The notes below the pieces were generated by a model. The model was not told where the DNA came from, searched no databases, and worked only from the letters and a program-made list of their open reading frames with translations. Position numbers and translations under genes: made by a program. Below are positions 44,979 through 55,641 of a DNA stretch of 64,000 nucleotides, piece by piece (within the stretch, counting starts at the first letter, position 1; every line of letters begins with the position of its first letter). The stretch is from positions 496,001 through 560,000 of the forward strand of contig BTPP01000011.1 of assembly GCA_037102815.1 (NCBI GenBank). Reading direction: 5' to 3'. Source of the stretch: Neurospora intermedia (taxonomy: Eukaryota; Ascomycota; Sordariomycetes; Sordariales; Sordariaceae).

Positions 44979-46768
44979 ATGCTTGTTGAATACTCTCAAG
45001 TTCAAAATGCATCCAAAGAAAGAGCAAAGCCTGAAACGACTTTCGTCACAGACACCGAAGACTCCAGCACCCACAATGCAGTAAACGAGTACCATCAACG
45101 CGTCTACAACGTACCGTCAACAAAGGCAGATTGTCATCATTCGAAATGTCAATGGCTAGAACAAACGACAAATCATCGACAAACAATCCCAATCATTGCT
45201 ACTGAAAAGTTGCATCCTTCAGTGAACGCACTTTGGGATCTCATTGAGAACAACGGCGAACTTCGTTTACTCTTCACCCAGATGCTACAACAGATTCCGA
45301 ATGCGCCTCTTTACGACAAGAATCCAACCGGTGGTCCACAATTTCACAACTGGATGGGCCTTCTTTGTGCTTTCAATGACCAGCTCACACAAGGACCCGT
45401 ATGGCTTTACGATACACCAGGCCAGCAGGGACTGATTGGCTTTCCATTCAACGCCCTTTTGGTACGTTACCATAATCTCACTCCCCACCATTCTCCGGGT
45501 TCCTCCCGCCGGCTCCCCGTCGCCAATCGCGTCTCTCTCTAACCCCGTGCAAACACAAAAGAACTGGTCCATGTCAACCCCAGCCGGCCTTCTCGTCTTC
45601 CACCGTCCCGACGTCAACGCCCACCTCCGCGACATCCTAACCGTCTACGGCAACTTCCTCTCTTCCCCCGCCTCTGTCGCTGTTCTAAACTCTTCCGCGA
45701 CCGGCTGGCTGAGCCCGGTCGCCCTCAACGCCCTTGTGTCTACCGCCTGTCTTACCACCATCAACAACACCAACAGCTCCGACCGCGAGTCCAGAACAGA
45801 CACCAGCGACGATCGCCGTCCCCAGTTCCACGAACTCTTCGTCTCTGACCCGCTCCACCCCACGTACGGCTTTTCGTCCTGGGACGCATTCTTCACGCGC
45901 CAATTCAGGCCAGGTATCCGACCCATCGCTTCCCCTTCCGACGACGGTGTCATAGTCAACGCTTGCGAATCCACACCCATGGCGCTCGAGCGCGGAGTCA
46001 AGCTTCATGATGAGTTCTGGGTTAAGGGGCAGCCGTATAGCTTGGTTACTATTCTCGGGGCTTTGCAGGCAAATTCGGAAGAAGAGTCAGGGGATGACTT
46101 GGGCAAGAAGAGGGACGAGGAAGAAAAGAAGGAGAGAGAGAAAGAGAAAGACCTAGAACAAGCAATGCGCTTCGGAGGTGGAACGATCTACCAAGGTTTC
46201 CTAGGAGCACTGAGTTACCACCGCTGGCATGCCCCTGTTTCTGGAGTTGTGGAGAAAGTGCGAAAGATACAAGGGACTTACTTTGCTGGATGTCCTGGGT
46301 TAGCCTCCCGCGAAGACTTACACGATGGAGAGGAACGAAAACTCGATCCTTCGGCGCCGGATAGGAGCCAGAGATATCTCTGCCAGGTTGGCACCAGGGC
46401 TTTGGTGTACATAAGGGCGAGAGACAAGAGGCTGGGGACGGTGGTGTTTGTGGCAGTGGGGATGGCGGAGGTAAGTAGTTGTGAGGTTACGGTTAGGGAG
46501 GGAGATGTGGTGGAAAAGGGGCAGGAGATTGGTATGGTGAGTTTTTCCGAGTTCTTTGTTTCCGAAGTTGTGAGTGTTGATGTTGAGAGGGTTGCTAACA
46601 TTGCTCGGCTGCTTGATACAGTTCCATTATGGCGGCTCGACGCACTGTCTTATTTTCGAGCCGGGTGTGCGGTTGAAGTTCACAGATGCAGTAGAGGAGG
46701 TTGAGGGCAAGAGACGGGGTCATAATTTGCCAATTAATGGATACTTGGCTGAGGTTGTATCTGATTGA
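44979..46768 (+). CDS. Phosphatidylserine decarboxylase-family enzyme
   Basis: Three exons: 44979-45461, 45562-46536 and 46622-46768 (introns from GTACGT and GTGAGT; the second with branch GCTAACA). 534 residues. The N-terminal 160 residues contain a PsiD/PSD-related region (LHPSVNALWDLI, FHNWMGLLCAFNDQL). The central part has SWDAFFTRQFRPGIRP, YQGFLGALSYHRWHAPVSG and KIQGTYFAG. Exon 3 opens with FHYGGSTHCLIFEPG. GGST (Ser492) matches the LGST/GGSS self-cleavage site that creates the pyruvoyl group in this family. No transmembrane segment or mitochondrial signal is obvious, which separates it from the mitochondrial enzyme. Members of this soluble group decarboxylate phosphatidylserine or amino acids such as tryptophan; the substrate here is not determinable. 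A charged Glu/Lys insertion lies around residues 340-375. Confidence 0.87.
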
Positions 46769-47221
46769 TGCTGTCGTGCATGATGATGCAGAGACGACTT
46801 ATGTACAGTATAGATACCGTCTGCCATGTAGAGACGCAAAGGCATTGGGATACGAATAATCTTTTCAAGAGTACACTGTTTGATGTTACTATGTCGATGG
46901 AAACATAGAAGATTCAGCACTGTTACAACTCTCGTGATAATTTGGAAGTACATTGGGCAGGGTCTATGAAATAATATTGAATCTAGAAGCCTTGGCCCTA
47001 GTGTGAATGGTGTAGTAAAGAAAGACAAATAGAGGCACGAGGATGTCCGAGGGGTGATGCATTGGACAGTTTTGCCTTCGGCTTATTCTTCCAGCATTTG
47101 GTCTGGTGTGAAATGCGCGTAGATGGATGAGGTGGCTTGGCCAATTTTTTGATGAATAGTTGCATCAACGCATTGTTGTTTGTGTTTGGAAGCAGGGTGG
47201 AATGGGTAGGCGTGAGAGGAG
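46769..47221. other. Intergenic, no gene seen
   Basis: 3' flank of the decarboxylase gene. No supportable gene. Confidence 0.3.
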
Positions 47222-47529
47222 TTAATAAGTCAGAACTTTGTGGCAGACTCTTGGAAAGGGACAGTGGTCGAACGGTATGGTGCGCAGCTTTGCGATCCAC
47301 CAGGGTTAGGCCCAGGGGAAAACTGCCCGCTCATGGCGGCCGCGTCACCGTAGAACTGTGTACGCTACACTAAAGTACGAGTGATAAGCGCTGAGTGGTG
47401 CCCCTCTGGGATAGTTTCTTGTAACTGGCGTCTTCCGGCTATGCAATAATAGGGCTCTACTACTCCCTTCCAGTTGCTCAAACGTCCCCTGTTCGATTCG
47501 CGATCGAGACCTTTCCACCTTCTTTTTTT
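47222..47529 (+). repeat. tRNA-like Pol III-type unit G
   Basis: TTAATAAG box at 47222, then GACAGTGGTCGAACGG (A box), GTGCGCAGCTTTGCG, variable middle, GGCGTCTTCCGGC, GGGCTCTACTACTCCC, B box GTTCGATTC and oligo-T at 47523-47529. It is the most divergent copy at the 5' end: the CAACA motif is lost and the terminal stem is not obvious. Confidence 0.58.
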
Positions 47530-47566
47530 GTTCTCTTACTGTTTTTATTTTGCCTATCTGACGCTG

Positions 47567-47590
47567 CCATCCATCCATCCATCCATCCAT
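47567..47590 (+). repeat. CCAT microsatellite
   Basis: Six CCAT units about 40 nt downstream of the terminator of Pol III-type unit G. Confidence 0.9.
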
Positions 47591-48303
47591 TATACTTCCG
47601 AAGTCTTCTTTGTGATACGTTTATTTTGCTAGCTGCAGACCTATAATGTGTACCTTTCTTTACCTTCGGTACCTCTCTCTACAGGTACTCATGCATCGGC
47701 GCAAGAACTGGTCGCACTATCTTGTTTCTACCTTCCGTTTGCGACGGGAACTGCTTCTGAGCCCCGTCTTATAATACTGGAAATCCTGTAATGTGGTGAA
47801 TGCTCAAATGTCTTTTCCTCTCGCGTTGATGCACTTCAACGTAGGTTATCGTTGATGTGACTCTCTTGCCTGCCTGAATCGTTCTTCAACCCATTACATT
47901 TTGATCAACAATAATCCGTCCTTCATTAACATCGCGTGTATTTGCGGTCTGTGAGCTCCTTTTACGGCATCGCTACTTGACTGTGCCCAGGTATTATCCG
48001 ATGTCCATACCGCTGCCATTGGGCCATCCCATCAATCTGGTACAGTTGAGGGGCGACGCGGCCGGCTTGAAAGGCTGAGCAGTCCATTCACAAGGCTCTA
48101 CTTTACGCACAGAACATCATTTCACTCCCGAATTCTTTTTTCGACCCCTCGATCAAAGTTCGCAAACAGCAACGGTAGATCGCGCGTCCCCGTCTTCTTG
48201 CCCCTTACAACACCTCAACGAGTGCGCATACGTAGAGGTACTTTCATCACCTCGAACCACAGTTGTGCGCATCTTCCAAATCCCTCACAACACATTGTAC
48301 AAG
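47591..48303. other. Upstream region of RNase H-fold gene E
   Basis: No gene recognised; probably promoter and leader sequence. Confidence 0.3.
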
Positions 48304-50001
48304 ATGGCGTCAAATGCAACGGAAGCGAACAACGCGCTCGACTCGTCTAGCCGGGCGCTCAGCAGACCAAAACAATGCAATACTCCTCGTAAGTCACATC
48401 CAGCGCGAGACATCACCATGTATTACTATCAAGATATCTTACATCCGGGGCATCTTTACTAATGAATTCCATGGCACAAAGGGATTCCTAACGTTTTCTC
48501 CAAATTGCGCGGCAAAATCCACGCTCCTGAACCAAACGACGAGTCCTCCAAGCGTCATATCATCACCATCGCTGAGCGATTTCAAGGGCGCATGGCAACA
48601 AAAGGCGAAGTTGCGCTGTCATTCTTCACAGGAGCGTCCCGTTTGCACGAGCCAGGCGGGGAGACCGTCGGTGCCTACTCAGTAGTCTTCACCGAGATGT
48701 CACCAAACACCGACGACCATGGCAAGCAAGCCGAGATGGCGTGGAGTTCACGGTTACTCAGGGACAACGTAGTTGCAGAGGCTCTGGCGGTTGTCCAGGC
48801 ACTTCAGCTTGCCTACCAGCGGTTGCGCACTCTGCCTCCCGGTTCTGGTAGTCCCAAACTTGCTACCGTACAGATTTTCACGGGAACCCTTGACGTGCTC
48901 CGAGAGATCGCACTTACCGACAACACCTGGAGTGCGAGCAGGAATTCTACTCCTCATGCTAAACTCTTGAGAGCGATTCAAGCCATGATGTTCGAACAAA
49001 GTCAGAAGCTTCGCGACATTCCCGATCTAGAGGTCGATTTACACCTCTACTGGCTAACGGCGGAAAGCGGCCTCGAGAGCCAGCGGGCCGCCAAGCGCGT
49101 TGCCCTTCAATGTCGTCTACTTGATGGCGAGCAGAAAATGTTTACCCTGGACGGTGAAGCCAGACCAGCTGCAGAGATGGCTCCACCGGTGTATCTCGAT
49201 GTAGAACACGCCCTAATCCAGAAAAGTAAGGATCACAAAGAGAAGTTCGAAGGGGGACCAGCAGTAGCCAGTGCTCCTATCAATCCTCCAGTTGGATACC
49301 ACGACTCGTGGTACGGCCAGTCATACGACCCCTGCCCGGAGCCATATGTCTCCTCCTTCTCCGACCCCGAGGACTTTTACGATTCGGACCTCGAGGTCCA
49401 CGAGTTCATGGAGATTTCCCCCCCGCCCTCTCACCCCAGCAACTCGGTGTCCTACACTTCAGACCCACCTCCAATAGGCTGCCCTCCGGATATGGTATCG
49501 GACATCCCCTTCCCGGGAACGGACAAGCCACTGTGGTGGCGTGATCTCGGCCCGCGCCGTCCCACCATCGAGCAGATCAGCTCGATCAAGAACTCGGCCC
49601 CAAGCATCGAACAAGATGCTATTTCAGGCACCGAAACAGCCACGGTGTCGGTGACTAGAACCGAAGCGACGGCTGAAGAGGAGGATGACCTAATGGAGGA
49701 GCATGTTCTAGAGCAGTGCATCCGTTTCATGCAGGAGAGGAGGATGTGTGGACACAGGAATGAACCGGTCTTGGAGCACTGGCAGGAAGTCTGCCTCAAG
49801 GAGCTTCGTCTGATGGCGCCTGGAAATCCCCTTGTGCGTGCTCATGAGGCGAAGAGAGTCCGAATTAACCGCTTGCTGGACGAAATCGATGCCATGCGTG
49901 TGGATATAAGCCAGCGGCAAAAGCTGGTGAATGAGAAAGACAACGAGGTACGCCACTTGGCGCGTGACCAACCTTTCTTCTTTGGAGCCTCCTTTTTCTA
50001 A
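48304..50001 (+). CDS. RNase H-fold gene E, probable pseudoenzyme
   Basis: Exon 1 is 48304-48388 (85 nt, MASNATEANNALDSS...), the intron is GTAAGT to CACAAAG (93 nt), and exon 2 is 48482-50001; 534 residues. Exon 2 opens RIPNVFSKLRGKIH. The domain aligns with genes A-C: LSFFTGAS (Asp to Gly), GAYSVVF, VVAEALAVVQALQLAY (Glu kept), VQIFTGTLDV (Asp to Gly) and YWLTAESGLESQRAAKR (His and final Asp lost). The C-terminal half contains a Pro/Asp/Tyr-rich stretch (residues 300-420 or so), a region matching gene F (EHVLEQCIRFMQERRM, LMAPGNPLVRAH), and a short coiled-coil-like end. The frame is long and intact. It shares the residue LMAPG(N/H)PL(V/T)R block only with gene F (LVPGHPLTR), so E and F are closest relatives. 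Confidence 0.72.
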
Positions 50002-51702
50002 GGTGGTTGCTCGTTCTTGCCCCTGGGCTGTTGCTGGGGTTTGGGGTGGTTGGGATAATCAGGCATTTGTAGTGTACTATGTCATGTTGGGTTCATGTGG
50101 GATGAGGAGAGGACTTTGTTTTGGTGTGGAACCATGGCGAAGTTGCCGGGCAATGAAAGAGGTGTCGCGTTTGGTGTGTGAAGGATATTAAGCGGTTCTT
50201 GCAAGCTGGGATTTATGTCATTATTTGTATAGCTCAGAAGCATGGAGTTTGGGTTCATTTGGTTTCTTCTCCTTTGTACGAGATACCCCTGTCAGTTAGA
50301 GAACTTTAGAACATGGGAAGTGGCTTTGAGTTATGTTTCATTTGATACATCCATCAATCGCTTCCAGCACGTTATGGTTGAATAACTTGGTCTTTTGTGA
50401 CAGTACCTAAAAACTTTATAACTAGGAAACCAAAAAACTACCTCTGCTGCTCTTGCGGCATCAAGTAACACAATCTTATTTCTCCTGAAGTATCTAGACT
50501 TCGACTTCACTGAAACTGTGACAGAACTCTTCGTTTCGCTTGTTCAATCAACAAAACTCAGAAAATTCTTCCATGCTTTGTGAGCTTCAAGCGTATCGGT
50601 AATTACTATAAGGTGTATCTACATTATATTTTGTGTTTAAGAGGGTTTCAGGTTGACACTATTCTTGACACGCTTGTTGATACCGAGATACGTAGTGCAT
50701 GCTCGGTTTGACGCAACGCAGTTTGAAGTGAACTTGCAGTGCTTTTGACCGATAAGGACAAGTCTGACTGGGAATATCAAGCTAATAAACGCGTTACCAT
50801 TGGACCAGCTGAACCAGTCTTAGAGGTATGTACAAGGAGAAGTAGGCCGGGCACTCCTACCTTTGACTTTGTGTCAGTTTTATAACACGCTACCGCACGT
50901 TTTTACACTTCTCACACAGTTTGTGTCTACAGAATGTTTCTGCATAAGCATCATGATGATGTTGAAGCTCTCAACATTATACTCACAAATCTCACTGTGA
51001 CTGACAGTGCTGCAGGTTTACAGAGAGATGGATCTCTAGCTTTCGTGAGAAGATGTTAACAATACTATCATAATAGGATGTTGTAACTAACGAATGATAT
51101 AAGGAATATCGAGAGAACGAGATGAAGAGATGTAGTCGAATGAGGAGTAGAATAAGGAGTAGAAGCAACGCAGTGCAGCATTGCGTGTCATGCGAGAACA
51201 AACATCCCAGAATCAGGGTCACAGGACCATCATGTGAGTAATACTGGCTGTTTTTCTCTGGTGAAAGCAGTAACATGACGGTATTGGAGGTGCTAGAGGT
51301 AATTTTGAACCATTCACCATGAACGCCCCGCAGTTCACTACTTAGGAGGCTGAACCAGGGACGTCGACACAGCACTTACATAGTGCGCTAACAGCCTTGG
51401 ACGTGCGCTGCAAGTCTGAAAGTTACTGCCATATCCCAGATTATGCATGCACCTGACCCCCACCACAGATCGCAAACGACGGGATCCATGCCTCGCCCGC
51501 AATGCCCCCACTTCTCGCCCTTCACTGCAACCGCTACAGTAGGTAGGTCTTCACTTGCATTACTTGCGCGCACTACGAGCCGGACTTTCCCGATCCTGTC
51601 GAAACTCAAAATCGTTATTCCACTTTGGCTCAAGCAACGAGCGCAAGCATCCCTGTTGCACTTCTACCTCAATCAACAACTGCCTGATTCAGGAGAGCTA
51701 CA
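50002..51702. other. Intergenic 1.7 kb, A/T-rich, no gene seen
   Basis: No supportable frame (the 127-residue minus frame at 50992-51375 has no motif). No terminal repeats or tRNA-like boxes were recognised. Confidence 0.3.
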
Positions 51703-52634
51703 ATGGCACAGCCTGCAGCTCCGAAGAAGGAGCAAGTCTCAAACAATGGTAAGCTGATGCGCCCTCTCCCTTCGAACTTCAGCAAATCTCCTGCACTCTT
51801 TTCCAGGGTATATTCTGATAATTTTCCGGGCAAGCAGATTCCTTCAGTCGCTATCTTGCCGAAGGTACCCAAGACCTAAAGGTACCCAGCCGGCACGACC
51901 TGTTGAAAGCCAGACACGCCTGGAGCTTGGTTCGCAACGAGCTTGAGCGCGAACTTGAGATCGAGCGCGAGCACCGTAACAACTACGAGCAGAGATCCAG
52001 AGTAGATAATGGTCGCCAAGAGCTCAAGCAAGTGAACGGACAGCGCCGCAAGCGCGAAGACGACAGCGAGGAGGACGAAGCCACCGAGGCGCAATCCACC
52101 AAGCGCGGCAACGTCAACGTGGACACAGAGGCGCACCCATCACAGCCACTTTCAACCTCGCACCAGTCCCATGTACCTTCCCAGACGACTGCCCGACCCG
52201 TCTACCCGCACAAGTTCGTCCTCACCGACAACGGCACTTGGTACGAGTCCATCTACAACGAAGTCTACAAGAAGGTCTACAGCGAGATCTACGACGAGAC
52301 CTACTCCAAGGCGTACAACCTCGCTTACAACGATGCCTTCAAAGACGGCTACGACAATGGCATCTCTGACGGTCGCCATGATGGTAACAACACTGGATAT
52401 ATGGACGGATTCCGCCGTGGATACAAGAAGTCGTATCGAGTCTCGTATGCAGAGGCCTATGAGACGGCATTGGATGAGGTGAGCAGCGACGGCGATTACG
52501 AGGATGAGTCAGGAGAGTCGATTGTTAGTGATGAGGAGGGAGAGTCTGAGATTTCTGAGACTTCTGAGCCTTCTGAGACTTCTGCGACTTCTGCGACTTC
52601 TGCCACTTCTGCCACTTCTGAGAACGAGGAGTAA
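51703..52634 (+). CDS. Tyr/Gly tetrad-repeat protein with an RNase H-family-like first exon
   Basis: Exon 1 is 51703-51748 (46 nt, MAQPAAPKKEQVSNN), the intron is 89 nt (GTAAGC to AAGCAG, phase 1), and exon 2 is 51838-52634; 280 residues. Exon 2 opens DSFSRYLAEG, resembling the DS start of the RNase H-fold genes. A charged coiled-coil-like stretch (ARHAWSLVRNELERELEIE) is followed by Lys/Arg and acidic linkers. Residues 151-226 form 19 uninterrupted four-residue units: first YxxI/V/A (YESI YNEV YKKV YSEI ...), then seven xxxG units (KDG, DNG, SDG, HDG, NTG, MDG, RRG), then Y/FxxS/A. The Gly part recalls the deca-GX3 motif of Yae1/Lto1 proteins. The C-terminus is an acidic Ser/Thr/Glu repeat (SATSATSAT). 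Function unknown; a helical oligomerisation module is likely. Confidence 0.72.
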
Positions 52635-53404
52635 GAGAGGAGGCTTGGGAGGGGTATTGGTGACGGAAGTTACGCCTGCTGATGTGACCGAGTCATTGGA
52701 AGGTTATGTTATCAGCACCACCATACCCAAAGAATCTCCCCATGATAGGCGATGAACAACGGGTGGTTTTGTCCAGTCAGGATACTTGGGGGCCAAGTTT
52801 TCAGGATTGGAAGGAGGCTGTGGTGGTCAGTTCCAACCAGCGCCTTTGCAGGATGGGGGATTGGGGACACTTGCTACAGTTGCTGTCGCTACGACCGGGA
52901 ATTGAAGGACTTGTATCCGTTTGGCATTGAAATGCAGAGCTCTCGTAGACTTGGAGATACACGCTGTCCATGATCTAGCTAGTTCAAAACTTGCCTTACG
53001 TGTGTTATAAAGTCTATGGTTAAATTCTGTCTTTGTCCCATTGCTCAGTTTACCTTGCTAGTCAAACGTATCCACCTTTATCCCTGATTAGCATTCTCTC
53101 AGTACTTTGTTTCCTTTCTGTTCAATTTGAAGTTGTACGTGTGAATAAAGCAAAGGCGTATGGCACCATTTCCGACTTGGGATTCTGAACAGAGCTCGTA
53201 CCAAGACTGGGATGTAAATGGCATTGGGAACGAAGAGAAAATTCTCAAGGAAGCATCCGTGTCAATTAATAGGAAGTCCAGTTCGCCTATCTCGAGAAGA
53301 AGGAATCGCAATCGTAGAGTGGCATGTGGACGGAAAGTCCGTCAAAGCCGATACGCAGGCAGCAGAGGTCCAGTCGTGCTGAGGGGTATGGGGGAGGAAG
53401 GGGG
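52635..53404. other. Intergenic, no gene seen
   Basis: 3' flank of the tetrad-repeat gene and the upstream flank of Pol III-type unit H. Short overlapping frames only. Confidence 0.3.
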
Positions 53405-53715
53405 TATTTAAACTAATCGAAAGGCCAGTGCATTCAACAAACTTCCAAGGGCTCTGTGGTCGAGCGGTGTGACGCGCAGCTTTGCGAACCACACAGCGGG
53501 GCTTGGGGGAATCTCACCTGAAAAACCCTGGCTGTGTTCCGCCTTCGTTCTCGTCTGCCCTACGGGCGACTTGTAGCCTATGCGTTTGGTGCCCCCCAAG
53601 TAGTGCTTCAACCTGGCGTCTTCCGGCTACGCAATAAATAAGGCTCTTCTACTCCTTTCCAGGTTGCTGTACGTCCTGCCCGCATTCGATTAACGCCCTT
53701 GCCATCTTTTTTTTT
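53405..53715 (+). repeat. tRNA-like Pol III-type unit H
   Basis: TATTTAAA box at 53405, CATTCAACAAAC, CCAAGGGCTCTGTGGTCGAG (A box), GCGCAGCTTTGCG hairpin, variable middle, GGCGTCTTCCGGC, AGGCTCTTCTACTCC, B box ATTCGATTA, GCCCTTG, oligo-T at 53707-53715. CAAGGGC at the 5' end and GCCCTTG at the 3' end form a perfect 7-bp stem. First of three tandem copies. Confidence 0.66.
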
Positions 53716-54035
53716 AGTCTTTTTCTCTTTTCTTTTCAAGAAGGTTTAGGCCTTGCATCTATCAGCCTCAGAATGAAACCGTGGATGCAAGGCACTGAAC
53801 GCATCTGTCACAGGTGACATTGGCTATGTAAGCGTGCATTAGATCTTCTATCTAACGAACAGAACATTCTTCTATCTTTTAGGAGTTTAGCCTGGAATCA
53901 TTGCATGCCTTTAGCGCTTTGACAGCATCCGGCGACATGTGCAAAGTCTATTAGAATTGTGTTGAAAGATATTGTTTTTTCTTTAAAAAGGAAACAAAGC
54001 GTGATTGCACATGGCGGATGGATGTGCGGGTGGGC

Positions 54036-54340
54036 TCTATAGGCGGGTGGAACGGCCAGCACATTCAACAACTTCCAAGGGCTCGTGGTCGAGCGGTGTA
54101 ACGCGCAGCTTTGCGAACTACACAGCGGGGCTTGGGGAATCTCCTGTGAAACCCTAGCGGTGCTCCGCGTTTGCTCTAGTCTACTTACTCTGTAGGTAGC
54201 TAGGAGCCGAGGCGTTTGGCCCCCAAGCAGTACTTCAACCTGGCGTCTTCCGGCTACGCAATAAGTAAGGCTCTTCTACTCCTTTCCAGGCTGCTGTACG
54301 TCCTGACCGTGTTCGAATCACGTCCTTGCCATTTTTTTTT
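54036..54340 (+). repeat. tRNA-like Pol III-type unit I
   Basis: CTATAGG box at 54038, CATTCAACAAC, CCAAGGGCTCGTGGTCGAGC (A box), variable middle, GGCGTCTTCCGGC, AGGCTCTTCTACTCC, B box GTTCGAATC, TCCTTGCC, oligo-T at 54332-54340. The 110 bp upstream (including GGCGGATGGATG) is shared with unit J, so the tandem duplication included flanking DNA. Confidence 0.65.
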
Positions 54341-54504
54341 AGTCTTTCTGCTTTTATTTTTGGTATTATCCGCAAAATAAAACTATGGCTGCAAGAAACT
54401 GAACGCATCTGGCGACAGATGTAAAGTCTTGTGGGGTTGCGCGAAAGATTCTTTTATACATTTCATCAAAAGCGTAATTGCATGTGGCGGATGGATGAGC
54501 GGGC

Positions 54505-54822
54505 AATATAGGCTAGTCGAACGAGTAGATCTTTCAACAACTTTCAAGGGCTCTGTGGTCGAGCGGCGTGGTGCGCAGCTTTTACAAACCACACCACTCG
54601 GGGCTTGGGGGATCACGCCTGAAAAACCCTGGCAGTGTTCCGCGTTTGCTCTAGTCCGCCTGCGTGCCCTGCGGGTGGCTAGGAGCCAAGGCGTTTGGCG
54701 CCCCCAAGCAGTACTTCAACCTGGCGTCTTCCGGCTACGCATGAATAAGGCTCTTCTACTCCTTTCCAGGCTGCTGTACGTCCCGCGTTCGATTCACATC
54801 CTTGGCCATCTTTTTTTTTTTT
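54505..54822 (+). repeat. tRNA-like Pol III-type unit J
   Basis: AATATAGG box at 54505, CTTTCAACAAC, CAAGGGCTCTGTGGTCGAGC, variable middle, GGCGTCTTCCGGC, AGGCTCTTCTACTCC, B box GTTCGATTC, TCCTTGG, oligo-T at 54811-54822. Third member of the tandem array at 53.4-54.8 kb. Confidence 0.65.
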
Positions 54823-55641
54823 CCCTTAAACTATGCATCCCGTCGGGTCATCCTCATATTCTTCAGGACGTTGAGAGCAACACATTATCTGGTCTGTTTT
54901 CTTTTTCTTCGCCACGGAGCGCGGTCCTAGCTTCACATACGTGGCCCTCATGCCGCCCCTATTTCGCCTTCCCCGATTCCATACCTGTGTCCTCATTCAT
55001 CTTTTTGACCATGGAGCTAAAGTAGCACCGTCACACCAGCACTCAGTCCTTATTTATTTCAGCCGTGAGACTCCCGCAAAGGGTTCCCTGACCGCATTCT
55101 GTTTTCCTATGTTCATCTTTCCTATACCACCAAACTGCCTGAATTCTTGAAAAGCATTGTTATTGCTCGACTCCCCTGTTGTGCATAGAATCAGATACAC
55201 CAGACAAATGGTGCCGGATATGCTCATCTTAGCCACCCCTAGGCACGTCACTTCCACAGTACCACAAGTCAAGGTCGATACCAGTTTCGGTAGGATCATG
55301 GACACCAAGAGCTGTCCTAATTTTCATCCCATGTTCGCCCACCATACTACGTTCGGTATCGAATTGACACGGCCAGACAGCTGACGCGGCACCTGTCATT
55401 GCCTGAAAGTTTCAGAGCCCTATTCTTTCTGGGGCACACAATACCAATTGTCGGCAAAAAAATTTCCTTTCCTCAGTAACTCATCACGGACAACAAACAA
55501 TTGACAGCTCGCCGCAACTCACTTGCTGGGGTAGCCACAACAACACCACGAAAACCACAGCCTCTTGCGCGCGCACAACGTACTCTTCGTACATTACATA
55601 TACCTCATCTACTTCATCTCCATTCTGCTCTCCAAGTCGCC
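54823..55641. other. Upstream region of RNase H-fold gene F
   Basis: No supportable gene. Overlapping frames at 54941-55384 lack motifs. Probably promoter and leader. Confidence 0.3.

Noticed and set aside
11955-54822. The tRNA-like units as ordinary intron-containing tRNA genes
   Set aside because: The distance from A box to B box is about 190-300 nt, no consistent anticodon arm can be built, and the T stem has a recurrent mismatch. tRNA introns in fungi are much shorter.
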